A stretch of 64,000 nt of DNA from Pectobacterium araliae (GCF_037076465.1 NZ_AP028908.1:1-64000), one strand, 5' to 3'; positions 1-12,733 are shown, numbered from the stretch's first letter. Made by a program: numbers and translations. The notes: generated by a model not told the origin, from the sequence alone.

Positions 1-90
1 CGTGCCAGCCCGTTGCGGCTGCTGGAAGACGAAAGTGAAATGACTGGGAGTTAACAAACGTAACTCCCTGGGAAATGCTAGCTTAACCAC
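1..90 (-). CDS. rnpA: RNase P protein component (3' end outside window)
   Basis: This is the N-terminal 30 codons of the protein subunit of RNase P, which helps the RNA subunit remove 5' leaders from tRNA precursors. The reverse strand from the GTG at 90 reads [15 protein letters not shown] and continues into the [11 protein letters not shown] stretch typical of enterobacterial RnpA. The GTG start matches the usual enterobacterial start. It lies 18 bp downstream of rpmH on the same strand, the conserved rpmH-rnpA arrangement. The gene leaves the window at position 1, so the RNA-binding core is not visible. Confidence 0.93.
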   Translation of the reverse strand, partial: MVKLAFPRELRLLTPSHFTFVFQQPQRAGT

Positions 91-108
91 TCGGTGGGTT
101 AGCTTTTA

Positions 109-261
<153 letters not shown>

Positions 262-642
262 CTAAACTTGGAAAATTATAACTTCACAGTAAACGCGTTT
301 GGCTGTTCGGCGTGAAAATGACCGACGCCTCAATCGCATATCACAGCTATATAACGGAAAGAGGCAGGATTGTAATAATTGTACAGTCCTGAGTCAATTA
401 ACATCACACTTAACACGCCAGCCATTCCGATTATTTTTGGAATTTCTGCCTGCCAGAGCACAGAAAAGGCGTAGACGCGCGGGCAGGGAATTATACGGAC
501 TCTATTATAAAGTGCAAGGATCGTCCAACGATCTGTCCCGCAAGATCATGATCGATATCACCGTAACGATCGTGTCTCAAAGGGTATGCTTGGATATCCT
601 TTATAGAGGGCGAGTAAAATGTGCGCTAGCCGCCCTTCTGGC

Positions 643-670
643 GTGTTGCGGGGTGTTGCGGGGTGTTGCG
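643..670. repeat. 10-bp tandem repeat in dnaA leader, 2.8 copies
   Basis: The unit GTGTTGCGGG occurs twice in full (643-652, 653-662) and then as GTGTTGCG (663-670). It sits 12 bp upstream of the consensus DnaA box. One helical turn per unit would put the copies on the same DNA face, so protein binding is possible, but slippage alone could also explain it. Confidence 0.85.
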
Positions 671-682
671 ATAAGGATAGCC

Positions 683-691
683 TGTGGATAA
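683..691 (-). promoter_or_regulatory. Consensus DnaA box
   Basis: TGTGGATAA on the plus strand is the exact complement of the high-affinity box TTATCCACA. It lies about 240 bp upstream of the dnaA start codon and is the expected site for autoregulation of dnaA. Confidence 0.8.
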
Positions 692-931
692 AAAGGATCG
701 AAACTGTGCAGAAGGGGAAGATCTCTTCGGCGGATTAGGTTATGATCCGCGGTTCCGTTAGCGATCCTTTTGACGGGATCGTCGGAGTAAACCGCCGCGC
801 TATGTGGTGTGTCTGCTGCATGAATTGTGCATGAAACAATCGTGGATGACGCAGGCGCCAAAAATCATGAGTTACATAAATAACGTCTTATTCTTTTCTT
901 TTTGATCGTTCTTGTTCGAGTGGAGTCCGCC

Positions 932-2329
932 GTGTCACTTTCGCTTTGGCAGCAGTGTCTTGCCCGTTTGCAGGATGAGTTACCTGCCACAGAATTCAGT
1001 ATGTGGATACGCCCGTTGCAGGCGGAGCTGAGTGATAACACTCTGGCGCTCTATGCCCCCAATCGTTTTGTGTTGGATTGGGTTCGTGATAAATACCTAA
1101 ATAATATCAATGTCCTGCTGAATGATTTTTGCGGGATGGATGCCCCTTTACTGCGTTTTGAAGTGGGCAGTAAGCCGCTAGTTCAGGCGGTAAGCCAGCC
1201 TGCGCAATCGCACCACAATCCTGTCAGCGTGGCGCGGCAGCAGCCTGTACGTGCGGCGCCGGTACGGCCAAGCTGGGATAACTCGCCAGTACAGGCAGAA
1301 CATACCTACCGTTCGAATGTGAATCCCAAGCATACGTTTGATAACTTCGTTGAGGGTAAATCGAACCAGCTAGCCCGTGCCGCGGCGCGTCAGGTGGCCG
1401 ACAACCCTGGCGGCGCGTATAACCCGCTGTTTCTTTATGGCGGCACTGGCTTGGGTAAAACGCACTTATTGCACGCGGTGGGGAATGGCATCATTGCCCG
1501 CAAGCCCAACGCGAAAGTGGTTTACATGCACTCCGAGCGTTTCGTGCAGGATATGGTTAAAGCGTTGCAGAACAATGCGATTGAAGAATTCAAACGCTAC
1601 TACCGTTCTGTTGATGCGTTGCTGATCGATGATATTCAATTCTTTGCTAATAAAGAGCGTTCGCAGGAAGAGTTCTTTCATACCTTCAACGCGTTGCTGG
1701 AAGGTAACCAGCAAATCATCCTGACATCTGACCGCTACCCGAAAGAGATTAACGGCGTGGAAGACCGTCTGAAATCCCGTTTCGGCTGGGGACTAACGGT
1801 CGCGATTGAACCGCCAGAGCTGGAAACCCGCGTGGCGATTCTGATGAAGAAAGCGGATGAAAACGACATCCGTCTGCCGGGTGAAGTGGCGTTCTTTATT
1901 GCCAAACGCCTGCGTTCTAACGTGCGTGAGCTGGAAGGCGCACTGAACCGCGTTATCGCGAATGCCAATTTTACCGGCCGCTCGATCACCATTGATTTTG
2001 TGCGTGAGGCGCTGCGCGATCTGCTAGCGTTGCAGGAAAAACTGGTTACTATCGACAATATTCAAAAGACGGTGGCGGAATACTATAAAATCAAGGTAGC
2101 CGACCTGCTGTCTAAACGTCGTTCCCGCTCGGTGGCGCGTCCGCGCCAGATGGCGATGGCGTTGGCGAAAGAACTGACGAATCACAGCCTGCCGGAAATC
2201 GGCGATGCCTTTGGCGGGCGTGATCATACGACGGTGTTGCATGCCTGCCGCAAGATTGAGCAGTTGCGTGAAGAAAGTCACGACATCAAAGAAGATTTTT
2301 CCAATTTAATCAGAACTCTATCGTCATAA
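932..2329 (+). CDS. dnaA: Chromosomal replication initiator DnaA
   Basis: DnaA binds DnaA boxes at oriC, melts the origin with ATP and loads DnaB. The product is 465 residues, against 467 in E. coli. Domain I is residues 1-90 and domain II is a Gln/Pro-rich linker around 85-130. The AAA+ domain III has a Walker A (GGTGLGKTH, near residue 170) and a Walker B (LLIDDIQFF). Domain IV carries the DnaA signature near [15 protein letters not shown] at the C-terminus. I chose the GTG at 932, preceded by GGAG at 922-925 and giving the N-terminus (V)[13 protein letters not shown]; the in-frame TTG at 902 would add ten residues absent from the family. dnaN follows after 4 bp, so dnaA-dnaN-recF form an operon. 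Confidence 0.98.
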   Translation: MSLSLWQQCLARLQDELPATEFSMWIRPLQAELSDNTLALYAPNRFVLDWVRDKYLNNINVLLNDFCGMDAPLLRFEVGSKPLVQAVSQPAQSHHNPVSVARQQPVRAAPVRPSWDNSPVQAEHTYRSNVNPKHTFDNFVEGKSNQLARAAARQVADNPGGAYNPLFLYGGTGLGKTHLLHAVGNGIIARKPNAKVVYMHSERFVQDMVKALQNNAIEEFKRYYRSVDALLIDDIQFFANKERSQEEFFHTFNALLEGNQQIILTSDRYPKEINGVEDRLKSRFGWGLTVAIEPPELETRVAILMKKADENDIRLPGEVAFFIAKRLRSNVRELEGALNRVIANANFTGRSITIDFVREALRDLLALQEKLVTIDNIQKTVAEYYKIKVADLLSKRRSRSVARPRQMAMALAKELTNHSLPEIGDAFGGRDHTTVLHACRKIEQLREESHDIKEDFSNLIRTLSS

Positions 2330-2333
2330 CACT

Positions 2334-3434
2334 ATGAAATTTATTGTTGAACGCGAACGTCTGTTAAAGCCATTACAACAGGTCAGCAGCCCGCTGGGCG
2401 GCCGACCGACTTTACCGATTCTGGGTAACCTGCTGATTCAGGTGACGGAAGGCGCGTTGTCGCTGACCGGTACGGATCTGGAGATGGAAATGGTGGCGAA
2501 GGTGGCGCTGACGCAGCCGCATGAGCCGGGTGCCACGACCGTTCCTGCCCGCAAACTGTTTGATATTTGCCGGGGTCTGCCGGAAGGCGCAGAAATCACG
2601 ATTATGCTGGATGGCGATCGCATGCTGGTGCGCTCTGGCCGCAGTCGTTTTTCGCTGTCCACGTTGCCCGCCGCGGATTTCCCTAATCTGGACGACTGGC
2701 AGAGCGAGGTTGAATTTTCTCTGCCGCAAGCGACGATGAAGCGTTTGATCGAAGCGACGCAGTTTTCGATGGCACATCAGGATGTCCGCTATTACCTCAA
2801 CGGCATGCTGTTTGAAACCGAAGGCGAAGAGTTGCGCACGGTTGCGACCGATGGTCACCGTTTGGCGGTCTGCTCGATGCCAGTTGGACAATCCTTACCC
2901 TCACATTCGGTGATCGTACCGCGTAAAGGCGTGATGGAGCTGGTGCGTTTGCTGGATGGTGGGGATACGCCGTTGCAGCTGCAAATTGGCAGTAACAACA
3001 TTCGTGCGCATGTTGGCGATTTTATTTTCACGTCGAAGCTGGTCGATGGTCGTTTCCCTGATTATCGCCGCGTCTTGCCGAAGAACCCGGATAAAACGCT
3101 GGAAGCCAGTTGCGATCTGCTCAAGCAGGCTTTCTCCCGTGCGGCGATTTTATCGAATGAAAAATTCCGCGGTGTGCGTCTGCATCTGATTCAGAATCAG
3201 CTCAAAATTACGGCTAACAACCCAGAGCAGGAAGAAGCGGAAGAGATTCTGGATGTGCAGTACGACGGCACCGAAATGGAAATCGGCTTTAACGTCAGCT
3301 ACGTACTGGATGTGCTGAACGCGCTGAAGTGCGAAGGGGTGCGTTTACTGCTGACTGATTCCGTTTCCAGCGTGCAGATAGAAGATAGCGCCAGCCGTGC
3401 AGCGGCCTATGTCGTCATGCCAATGCGGTTGTAG
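2334..3434 (+). CDS. dnaN: DNA polymerase III beta sliding clamp
   Basis: This is the processivity clamp, a head-to-tail dimer that encircles DNA and tethers polymerase III and many other partners. The length of 366 residues equals that of E. coli DnaN. Three clamp folds of about 120 residues each are expected. The N-terminus MKFIVERERLLKPLQQVSSPL and the C-terminal YVVMPMRL, which forms part of the partner-binding pocket, are both present. It lies 4 bp behind dnaA and 49 bp ahead of recF. Confidence 0.98.
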   Translation: MKFIVERERLLKPLQQVSSPLGGRPTLPILGNLLIQVTEGALSLTGTDLEMEMVAKVALTQPHEPGATTVPARKLFDICRGLPEGAEITIMLDGDRMLVRSGRSRFSLSTLPAADFPNLDDWQSEVEFSLPQATMKRLIEATQFSMAHQDVRYYLNGMLFETEGEELRTVATDGHRLAVCSMPVGQSLPSHSVIVPRKGVMELVRLLDGGDTPLQLQIGSNNIRAHVGDFIFTSKLVDGRFPDYRRVLPKNPDKTLEASCDLLKQAFSRAAILSNEKFRGVRLHLIQNQLKITANNPEQEEAEEILDVQYDGTEMEIGFNVSYVLDVLNALKCEGVRLLLTDSVSSVQIEDSASRAAAYVVMPMRL

Positions 3435-3483
3435 AATTATTGGGCAAGTTTACTTGCCCTTTCATCATTAAGATAACTGCAAC

Positions 3484-4569
3484 ATGGCTCTTACTCGTCT
3501 TCTCATCAAAGATTTCCGTAACATTGAGGCGGCCGATTTGGCGCTGGTTCCCGGCTTTAATTTTTTGGTCGGTGCCAATGGCAGCGGTAAAACCAGCGTG
3601 CTGGAAGCGATTTATACGCTGGGGCACGGACGGGCGTTTCGTAGCATTCAGGCGGGGCGCGTCATTCGTCACGAACAGCCGGAATTTGTGCTGCATGGCC
3701 GTATTGACGGTACTGAAACGGAGCGATCCGTCGGGTTGAGCAAAAACCGTCAGGGCGACAGCAAGGTGCGGATTGACGGCAGCGACGGCCATAAAGTTGC
3801 TGAACTGGCGCAACTACTACCGATACAGCTGATCACCCCGGAAGGATTTACCTTACTTAACGGCGGCCCGAAATATCGTCGCGCCTTTCTTGACTGGGGC
3901 TGCTTCCATAATGAACCCGGCTTTTTCGCGGCCTGGAGCAACATGAAGCGTTTGTTGCGCCAGCGTAATGCGGCGCTGCGTCAGGTGAGTCACTATGGGC
4001 AGCTCAGAGCCTGGGATCAGGAATTAGTGCCGCTGGCGGAACGTATCAGCGAATGGCGTGCGCAATACAGTGCGGCGATTGCCAATGATATCGGCACGAC
4101 CTGTACGCAGTTTTTGCCTGAATTTTCTCTCAGTTTCTCTTTCCAGCGCGGCTGGGATAAAGAAAGTGAGTATGCCGAACTGCTGGAACGGCAGTTCGAA
4201 CGCGACCGTATGTTAGGTTATACGGCGCTGGGGCCACATAAAGCCGACTTCCGCATCCGCGCCAGCGGTGTGGCAGTTGAGGATATGCTGTCCCGTGGCC
4301 AGCTCAAGCTGCTGATGTGCGCGCTGAGGCTGGCTCAGGGTGAATTTCTCACCCGTCAGAACGGACTGCGCTGTCTGTATCTGATCGATGATTTTGCTTC
4401 CGAACTGGATAGTACCCGCCGCCGTTTGCTGGCTGAACGGTTAAAAGCCACTCATGCACAGGTTTTTGTCAGTGCGGTTAGCGCCGAGCAGATAGAGGAC
4501 ATGATTGGTGAAAAGGGCAAGATGTTCCGCGTAGAACAGGGTAAAATAACGGTTCAATCACAGGACTAA
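3484..4569 (+). CDS. recF: DNA gap repair and recombination protein RecF
   Basis: RecF is an SMC/ABC-like ATPase that, with RecO and RecR, loads RecA at single-strand gaps. The product is 361 residues (357 in E. coli). The Walker A is GANGSGKTS near residue 35. The ABC signature region is around LSRGQLKLL near residue 275, and the Walker B is [12 protein letters not shown] near residue 300. The start [13 protein letters not shown] matches the family. It lies between dnaN and gyrB in the conserved order. Confidence 0.97.
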   Translation: MALTRLLIKDFRNIEAADLALVPGFNFLVGANGSGKTSVLEAIYTLGHGRAFRSIQAGRVIRHEQPEFVLHGRIDGTETERSVGLSKNRQGDSKVRIDGSDGHKVAELAQLLPIQLITPEGFTLLNGGPKYRRAFLDWGCFHNEPGFFAAWSNMKRLLRQRNAALRQVSHYGQLRAWDQELVPLAERISEWRAQYSAAIANDIGTTCTQFLPEFSLSFSFQRGWDKESEYAELLERQFERDRMLGYTALGPHKADFRIRASGVAVEDMLSRGQLKLLMCALRLAQGEFLTRQNGLRCLYLIDDFASELDSTRRRLLAERLKATHAQVFVSAVSAEQIEDMIGEKGKMFRVEQGKITVQSQD

Positions 4570-7005
<2,436 letters not shown>

Positions 7006-7032
7006 TTCGGTCTACGTTGTTATCGTTATCTG

Positions 7033-7062
7033 AGCCAGCTCCCTGCGGAGCTGGCTTTTTTA
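7033..7062 (+). terminator. Rho-independent terminator of gyrB
   Basis: A perfect 9-bp stem (GCCAGCTCC at 7034-7042 with GGAGCTGGC at 7047-7055), a 4-nt loop and a T run follow gyrB by about 30 bp. It ends the dnaA-gyrB transcription block. Confidence 0.92.
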
Positions 7063-7115
7063 CGTTACCATGGCTCCAATTTCATATTTTTCTGGGCTAC
7101 GCAAGATTCAATAAA

Positions 7116-8533
7116 TCACTGTGACTGAATGGCAGCGATTAATCGGCCTAGCAGTGTTTCCGCCATCTCCGGCTCGGTCACGTTGGCGAATCCCATAAGT
7201 AGCCCGCCGTGTGATGTTCTGCGAACTTGCCACTGGCTCAGAGCCTGAATGGCAAGACCGCTAGATTGGGCCGCCGCAGCCAGAGATTTGTCATTCTCCC
7301 GATTAACCAGCTTCGCGAGTACATGAATACCACCTGCCTGCGGCTGAATGTACAGGCGTGAACCTAACGCCTGCAAGAGCGCATCGATCACATAGCCGCG
7401 CCGCGCCGCATAAAGCGAGCGCATCCTTCGCAGGTGGCGAGCAAAGTGGCCTTGGTCCATGAAATCGGCCACCGTTGCCTGAGGCAGAATCGAACCAGGG
7501 CCGCAAAGGTGATTTGCCGACTCTCTAAACCGCTCGATTAGTGGTGCAGGCACAACCAGATAGGCAAGGCGCAAACCGGGGAATAGCACCTTGCTGAAGG
7601 TGCCTGTGTAAAGTACACGTCCGTCGCGATCTAAGCTTTTTAGCGGTGGCAGTGGTAACGAAATTCACTGTCGTAGTCGTCTTCAATGATCCACGCTTGG
7701 CGGTGGCTGGCCCATTCCAGCAGCTGTAGCCGCCTTGGCAAGGAGAGCGCTACCCCCATCGGACTTTGGTGTGTCGGGGTCACCAAGGCAAAACGTGCGT
7801 CGGCCGCTCGCTGTTGGCCGATGTCCACATTCAAACCTTCATCATCTACGGGCACAGGCGCCAGACGCATGCCCGCACGTTCTAGAAACTGGCGGGCGAA
7901 AATGTAGCCAGGATCTTCGTACCACCCGACATCGCCAGATTGCAACAATGTGCGACACACCAGTTCCAACGCGCCCTGGTAGCCGGACGTAATGAATACC
8001 TGTTCGTGCGTGCAAGTGATGCCACGCGAGATAGCGAGGTAGGTCGCAATGGAGCGGCGCAGAGGTTCGTATCCCATAGGGTCGGGATAACTCATGGCTG
8101 CCATATCGAGAGTGCGGAGATTGTGGCTGGCCAGGCGTGTCCAGGTCTTGCGTGGAAATGCATCTAGCGCTGGTAAACCAAGTTGGAAAGGTCGAGGGGA
8201 ATCGGCTGCTGGAGCTTTCGACTGAGAGTGCGCTTTGGCAACAGGTTGAGATACCGTGACAGGCACTGATTCGCCAAGGCTTTCCAAATGGGGCGAGACA
8301 ATAGTGCCTGCCGGACCACGTGCCAGAAAATAACCTTCACTGGTCAGCATTTGATAAGCCATTTCGACCGTACCCCGTGCCAGATTCAGTTCACTGGCGA
8401 GGCTGCGCACGGAAGGTACTCGATCGCCTGGATGGAGTTTTCCGGCAGCAATCGCGTCCCGGTAGCGTCGGTACAACTGTAAATAGATCGGCGCATCGTG
8501 CTTTCGGCGTGGCTTCAACTGCTGGATATTCAT
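7116..8533 (-). pseudogene. MocR/PdxR-type regulator, frameshifted
   Basis: This was a MocR-family regulator, an N-terminal GntR winged helix fused to a class I aminotransferase-like domain that binds PLP. The first part (8533 to 7640) begins MNIQQLKPRRKHDAPIYLQL, contains the GntR helix-turn-helix near residues 30-75 and runs to IEDDYDSEFRY, then stops in a shifted frame. The second frame resumes at PLPPLKSLDRDGRV and contains TGTFSKVLFPGLRL, which carries the PLP lysine, and continues to 7116. The residues usually found between RY and PLP are missing, so the lesion looks like a deletion of about ten bases (1 mod 3) near 7655 and not a single-base error. It is divergent from the GNAT gene, which it probably once controlled. 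Two truncated peptides could be made, but no working fusion. Confidence 0.85.
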
Positions 8534-8624
8534 GCACTATGTCCTATTTGTTTATTTTATTTTTGCACCTTTCTACTAGGTCATTATTTTCCTAAAGTAC
8601 GGGTTCCATGACAAGGAGATTGAC

Positions 8625-9056
8625 ATGAGCAACTTCCGATTGAGCCTCATTGACAGCGATCAGGACTACCTAGCCTGTTTTGGCATTATGCACGAATTGC
8701 GGCCTCATATTCACGATGCTGCCGCATTCGTGGCACAGGTCCGTCGCCAAGCCGGGCAAGGCTATCGTCTGATGGCTGCATGGCAGAGTGATCGGGTCAT
8801 GGCGGTGGCGGGTTACCGCGTCCAGGAAAACCTACTGTATGGACGGTTCCTCTACGTCGACGATCTGGTGGCCGCTGTGGGATCCCGCCGACAGAGTCTG
8901 GGCGGTATGTTGATCGAGGCGCTGCGCAATGAAGCTCGGCGGAAAGACTGTATCCATCTGGTGCTCGATACTGCCTTGGGCAATGCTCTTGCACAACGTT
9001 TCTATTTCCGTCAGGGTTTGCTGTCCAAAGGGTTGCATTTTAGCCAAGTGTTATAG
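8625..9056 (+). CDS. GNAT family N-acetyltransferase
   Basis: This 143-residue protein has the GNAT order. A mid-protein beta strand (RFLYVDDLVAAVGSRRQSLGG, about 75-95) covers the acetyl-CoA pyrophosphate loop, though with SLGG where Q/RxxGxG/A is usual. An Ala/Arg-rich helix follows, then the HLVLDTALGNALAQRFYFRQGL segment typical of the C-terminal part. It probably transfers an acetyl group from acetyl-CoA to a small amine; the substrate is unknown. A good AAGGAG site precedes the ATG. It is divergent from the broken MocR gene and 50 bp upstream of the AhpD-like gene, with which it likely forms an operon. Confidence 0.8.
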   Translation: MSNFRLSLIDSDQDYLACFGIMHELRPHIHDAAAFVAQVRRQAGQGYRLMAAWQSDRVMAVAGYRVQENLLYGRFLYVDDLVAAVGSRRQSLGGMLIEALRNEARRKDCIHLVLDTALGNALAQRFYFRQGLLSKGLHFSQVL

Positions 9057-9106
9057 GCACAGCGAACTATGAATCAACGTCTTTCACTTCCTACCGGAGA
9101 CCTTTT

Positions 9107-9538
9107 ATGAGCACACTTCGCTTGCCCTACCAAACCCTTTCGCTTGAAGCCTATCAAGGTCTCAGCCTTACCAAAAAAGCGCTGAGCAAGAGCAGTCTTG
9201 GAAAACCGTTGATCGAACTGGTCTATTTGCGGGTTTCACAAATCAATGGTTGCGCCTTCTGCCTGGAGATGCACGCGGCGGCTCTGCGTGCCAGCGGCGC
9301 ACCGGATGCTAAGCTGGATAGCTTGGCTGGCTGGCGCGTGAGTCCTCATTTTAGTGAACGCGAGCGCGTAGCGTTAGCTTGGACAGAATCGCTGGTGGAT
9401 GTGGCTCACAGCCACGCGCCTGACGAGGATTTCGAACCACTCAAGGCACAGTTCAGTGATACGGAAGTTGCCGATCTGAGCTTCGCTATCGCGCTGATGA
9501 GTGCCTTCAATCGTCTGGCGATCGGCATGCGCCAGTAA
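9107..9538 (+). CDS. Carboxymuconolactone decarboxylase/AhpD-like protein
   Basis: This 143-residue protein carries the CMD/AhpD core: a helix ending RVSQINGCAFCLEMH, with the redox CxxC and the following His expected for alkylhydroperoxidase-like members (Cys near residues 49 and 52, His near 56). Such proteins act as peroxidase-linked reductases or in unknown redox roles. It follows the GNAT gene closely on the same strand. Pairs of GNAT and CMD genes beside a MocR regulator are a plausible small detoxification unit, but the substrate cannot be inferred. Confidence 0.85.
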   Translation: MSTLRLPYQTLSLEAYQGLSLTKKALSKSSLGKPLIELVYLRVSQINGCAFCLEMHAAALRASGAPDAKLDSLAGWRVSPHFSERERVALAWTESLVDVAHSHAPDEDFEPLKAQFSDTEVADLSFAIALMSAFNRLAIGMRQ

Positions 9539-9671
9539 GGCGTAGTTATACGGATGGCTTCGCTGCCATCCGCAATGAATATGTTTGTGAAATCTCGGGT
9601 GCAATAGGGAATATAGGCACCCATCGCAGCACGAGGTTTACACATGTGCCGCGTATTCTCACCGCCCTTTA

Positions 9672-10862
9672 TCAGGCTAATGCACGGCGTTTGGCGCTGC
9701 GCATTTCCTGTAGCAGCGTGATGAAAGCGGTGATCAGCATAAAGATAACGGCAGACCAGAAAATGGCGTGAGGGTGACCGTGATCCAGCATCCAGCCGAA
9801 CAGTACTGGCCCTGCCGCGCCACCCAGATTAAAGCCAGTAGAGACAATCCCAAACACCCGTCCTTCCGCCCCCGGTGGTGATGCGGCGCGCACCAGCATA
9901 TCCCGTGAAGGTGCGATCATGCCGGAGAGGAAACCGGCAGCAGCCAGCAACGGCACCAGCACGAGAGTCGGTAAGGAATACATGGCAACGATACTGACCA
10001 GCACGGCGGTGACGGCCAGCGCCGCCGTTGCCACCAGCCCGTGGCGTTTAGTTCTATCCGCCAGTGAACCGCCAGCCAGTACGCCAAAGGCGCTGGCAAA
10101 CAGGAATGCGGTAAGTGCCACGTTAGCCTGTGAAAGCGACAAATCGTAGCCCGTGACTAACGCGGTAACCGAGAAGTTCTGGATCGAGCCCGTACTTAAA
10201 TTCAGCAGCAGAAACAGAATCAGCAGCGCCAGAATCGGCAGTGTGAAAACGGGTGCGCGCGATTTGCCCGGCTGGGTGCTCGTTGCCGCCGTAGGTTTCA
10301 CCCGACTGGGTTCATCGCGATCCGTCAGAAGCAGCGGTATCGTCAGTAAGCCGAGGACGCCGGAAACGATGAATGCGCTACTGATGCCGGAAAAGGCGGC
10401 AACGGACAGCAAAATACCGGGCGCAATCGCCGTGCCCAGAAAGCCGGAAAACGTATGCACGGAGAACGCGCGACCCATGCGCTTCTCATCAATCCCACGC
10501 GACAGCAAGGCGTAATCCGCCGGATGATAAACTGCGTTTGCTACCCCTGCCAGCCCCATCGCGGCGACCAGCCAGACGTAGCTGCCTGAGAAACCGAGCG
10601 AGAGAAAACATAGGCTCCCGAGTGTGATCCCTGCGGTTAACGTGCGGCGTGCGCCGATGCGATCCACCATAAAACCGATCGGCGTCTGCACGCAGGCGGA
10701 GACAATGTTGAATACGCTAAGCGCAAACCCGAGTTCGACAAAGCTGATATCACGCTGGGCTGACAGCAGCGGAATGAGTGCGGGCAGCACCATCATATGG
10801 AAATGGCTCACCAGATGGGCTGATGAGATTTGCGCCAGTAGCGGTAATTTTATGAATTTCAT
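9672..10862 (-). CDS. MFS transporter, 12-TM efflux type
   Basis: This 396-residue, highly hydrophobic protein has the major facilitator layout. The N-terminal LAQISSAHLVSHFHMMVLPAL segment resembles the fosmidomycin-resistance branch, and the loop after TM2 reads FMVDRIGARRTL, close to the MFS motif A. Two six-helix halves are separated by a charged loop around DRDEPSRVKPTAATSTQPGK. The same motif recurs in the second half as GSLADRTKRHG. It most likely exports a small molecule. It is transcribed alone on the minus strand and divergently from the GFA gene, 164 bp away. Confidence 0.85.
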   Translation of the reverse strand: MKFIKLPLLAQISSAHLVSHFHMMVLPALIPLLSAQRDISFVELGFALSVFNIVSACVQTPIGFMVDRIGARRTLTAGITLGSLCFLSLGFSGSYVWLVAAMGLAGVANAVYHPADYALLSRGIDEKRMGRAFSVHTFSGFLGTAIAPGILLSVAAFSGISSAFIVSGVLGLLTIPLLLTDRDEPSRVKPTAATSTQPGKSRAPVFTLPILALLILFLLLNLSTGSIQNFSVTALVTGYDLSLSQANVALTAFLFASAFGVLAGGSLADRTKRHGLVATAALAVTAVLVSIVAMYSLPTLVLVPLLAAAGFLSGMIAPSRDMLVRAASPPGAEGRVFGIVSTGFNLGGAAGPVLFGWMLDHGHPHAIFWSAVIFMLITAFITLLQEMRSAKRRALA

Positions 10863-11026
10863 ATATATTTGCAGCTTACGGGTCTGTCGGTTTTATTATC
10901 GTGAGAGCTGGCGCAGGAACAGGGCGTCACTCCCTGGCAAAGGGATTATAAGGTTAGCATATTACTTATATCATCGATGGCGAATATTGATGCCCGCCTT
11001 TTTCAACAAGATAGGAAGAGAACGAC

Positions 11027-11395
11027 ATGACGAGCAAATCCTATTCGGGTGGATGTTTATGTGGTCAGATTCGGTTCAGGGCAACGGGCGAACCGGGCAA
11101 TCCGCATGCCTGTTCCTGTACCTATTGTCAGCAGCACTCCGGTGCGCCAACGCTGCTGTGGGTTGAGTTTCCCCGAGCAGCCGTTGAGTGGATTGGCGAA
11201 GGCGGCGAGCCTGCACGCTATCGTTCGTCCGTTTACTCTAGCCGGGCTTTTTGTCCGCACTGCGGTAGTACGCTGGGGGCGATTGATGATGAACCAACCA
11301 TTGCGCTGACGATTGGGAATTTTGATGAGAAAAACAGCCCAGAGCTGAAGCCAACGTCGCACACGTTCGAGGATTGTTGCCCGCACTGGGAATAA
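11027..11395 (+). CDS. GFA/CENP-V family zinc protein
   Basis: This 122-residue protein matches the GFA (glutathione-dependent formaldehyde-activating enzyme-like) fold. The zinc cysteines appear in the family order: GGCLCGQIRF near residue 10, CSCTYCQQHSG near 30, and FCPHCGSTL near 75. Members bind two Zn ions; most, including this one, have no proven reaction. The ATG follows a GAAGAGAACGAC leader. It stands alone between the MFS gene and the uxuA cluster. Confidence 0.85.
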   Translation: MTSKSYSGGCLCGQIRFRATGEPGNPHACSCTYCQQHSGAPTLLWVEFPRAAVEWIGEGGEPARYRSSVYSSRAFCPHCGSTLGAIDDEPTIALTIGNFDEKNSPELKPTSHTFEDCCPHWE

Positions 11396-11444
11396 CGCAC
11401 AGGCCGTTTCTGACCTGTGCGGGGGAGTTGGTGAAGAAGGGTGA

Positions 11445-11545
11445 TTACGAGAGCCTGAATATCAGCACCGTTTGCACAAGCTGTCTGGCCTGTTCTTCCG
11501 ATGCTGAGACGAACTCATCCATGCGACTGGGGAAGACGTTAACCG
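11445..11545 (-). pseudogene. 3' remnant of a chemoreceptor (MCP) gene
   Basis: Read on the minus strand, the bases directly behind the uxuA stop codon encode [33 protein letters not shown] and a TAA at 11445-11447. This matches the C-terminus of the intact MCP at 15102-17105 ([19 protein letters not shown] ... [17 protein letters not shown]) but lacks the 41 residues between ASDEQ and EEQARQ, an in-frame deletion. No start or ligand domain remains. It is the tail of a former chemoreceptor gene abutting, and overlapping in frame with, the end of uxuA. Confidence 0.85.
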
Positions 11546-12733
11546 CTAGTCTTGTGCGAAAAACGTCTTCTTCAGTGCGACTTCAACGCCACGCACCTCT
11601 GCAAGACCACGCAGGCGACCAATAGCTGAATAACCTGGATTGGTCTTTTTCTTCAGGTCATCGAGCATTTGGTGACCGTGGTCGGGACGCATCGGAATGG
11701 CGCGTTGGTTTCCCTGACGGCGGCGTTTTTGTTCTTCCGCAAGCACGGCCTTCACCACACCAACCATATCGACATCGCCATCCAGATGGTCGGCTTCATG
11801 GAAACTGTTTGGGTTCGCTTCACGTTTAGTGGCACGTAGATGCATAAAGTGAATACGGTCAGCGTAGGTTTCCGTCATTTTCACCAGATCGTTATCCGCA
11901 CGTACACCGTATGAACCGGTACACAGCGTAAAACCATTGTGGATACTATCGACGGATTCTTTCAGCCACTGCATGTCTTCAATGGTTGAGACAATGCGCG
12001 GTAGCCCTAAAATTGGGCGCGGTGGATCGTCTGGATGCACTGCCAGCACAATACCAGCCCCTTCGGCCACAGGGACGATGGCCTTCAGGAAGTAAGCCAT
12101 ATTTTCCCGCAGTTGGGCACGATCGATACCTTGATAGCGGTCTAATTGCATCTGAAATTGATCGAGCGTATAGCCTTCTTCCGCCCCAGGCAGGCCTGCA
12201 ATGATATTGCGGGTCAGCGTATCAATATCCTGCTGGCTCATTGCTGCAAAATAGGCGCTTGCCTCCGCACGTTCATCGTCATTGTAGTCCTGCTCTGCGC
12301 CGGGCCGTTTGAGGATATGCAGTTCAAATGCGGCGAACGCAACATGATCGAACCGTAGGGCGCGTGAACCATCCGGCATCGGGTATGCCAGATCGGTACG
12401 CGTCCAGTCCAGTATCGGCATGAAGTTATAGCAGACCGTGTCAATGCCACAGCTTCCGAGATTACGCAGGGATTGCTGGTAGTTGGCAATGTATTCCTGA
12501 TAGCGCCCCGTATGCGTCTTGATTTCTTCGTGTACGGGAATGCTTTCAACCACAGACCAGACCAGACCTTTTTCAGCCAGTTGTGCCTGCCGTTTTTGGA
12601 TTTCCTCTACCGGCCATACTTCGCCATTCGGGATATGATGCAGTGCGGTGACAATACCCGTCGCGCCTGCCTGACGTGCATCATCTAATGATACGGGGTC
12701 GTTAGGGCCGTACCAGCGCCATGTATGTTCCAT
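11546..12733 (-). CDS. uxuA: Mannonate dehydratase
   Basis: UxuA dehydrates D-mannonate to 2-keto-3-deoxygluconate in the glucuronate branch of hexuronate catabolism, a Mn/Fe-dependent step in the cytoplasm. The 395-residue product aligns with E. coli UxuA (394) along its length: [74 protein letters not shown] and [15 protein letters not shown]. It is downstream of the MFS gene on the same strand (43 bp gap), so the two likely form an operon, with the divergent GntR gene as candidate regulator. uxuB is not in the window. Confidence 0.97.
   Translation of the reverse strand: MEHTWRWYGPNDPVSLDDARQAGATGIVTALHHIPNGEVWPVEEIQKRQAQLAEKGLVWSVVESIPVHEEIKTHTGRYQEYIANYQQSLRNLGSCGIDTVCYNFMPILDWTRTDLAYPMPDGSRALRFDHVAFAAFELHILKRPGAEQDYNDDERAEASAYFAAMSQQDIDTLTRNIIAGLPGAEEGYTLDQFQMQLDRYQGIDRAQLRENMAYFLKAIVPVAEGAGIVLAVHPDDPPRPILGLPRIVSTIEDMQWLKESVDSIHNGFTLCTGSYGVRADNDLVKMTETYADRIHFMHLRATKREANPNSFHEADHLDGDVDMVGVVKAVLAEEQKRRRQGNQRAIPMRPDHGHQMLDDLKKKTNPGYSAIGRLRGLAEVRGVEVALKKTFFAQD

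Noticed and set aside
299..691. 130-codon open frame in the dnaA leader
   Set aside because: It has no ribosome site, runs through the tandem repeat and DnaA box, and has low-complexity Arg-rich translation. Treated as chance.
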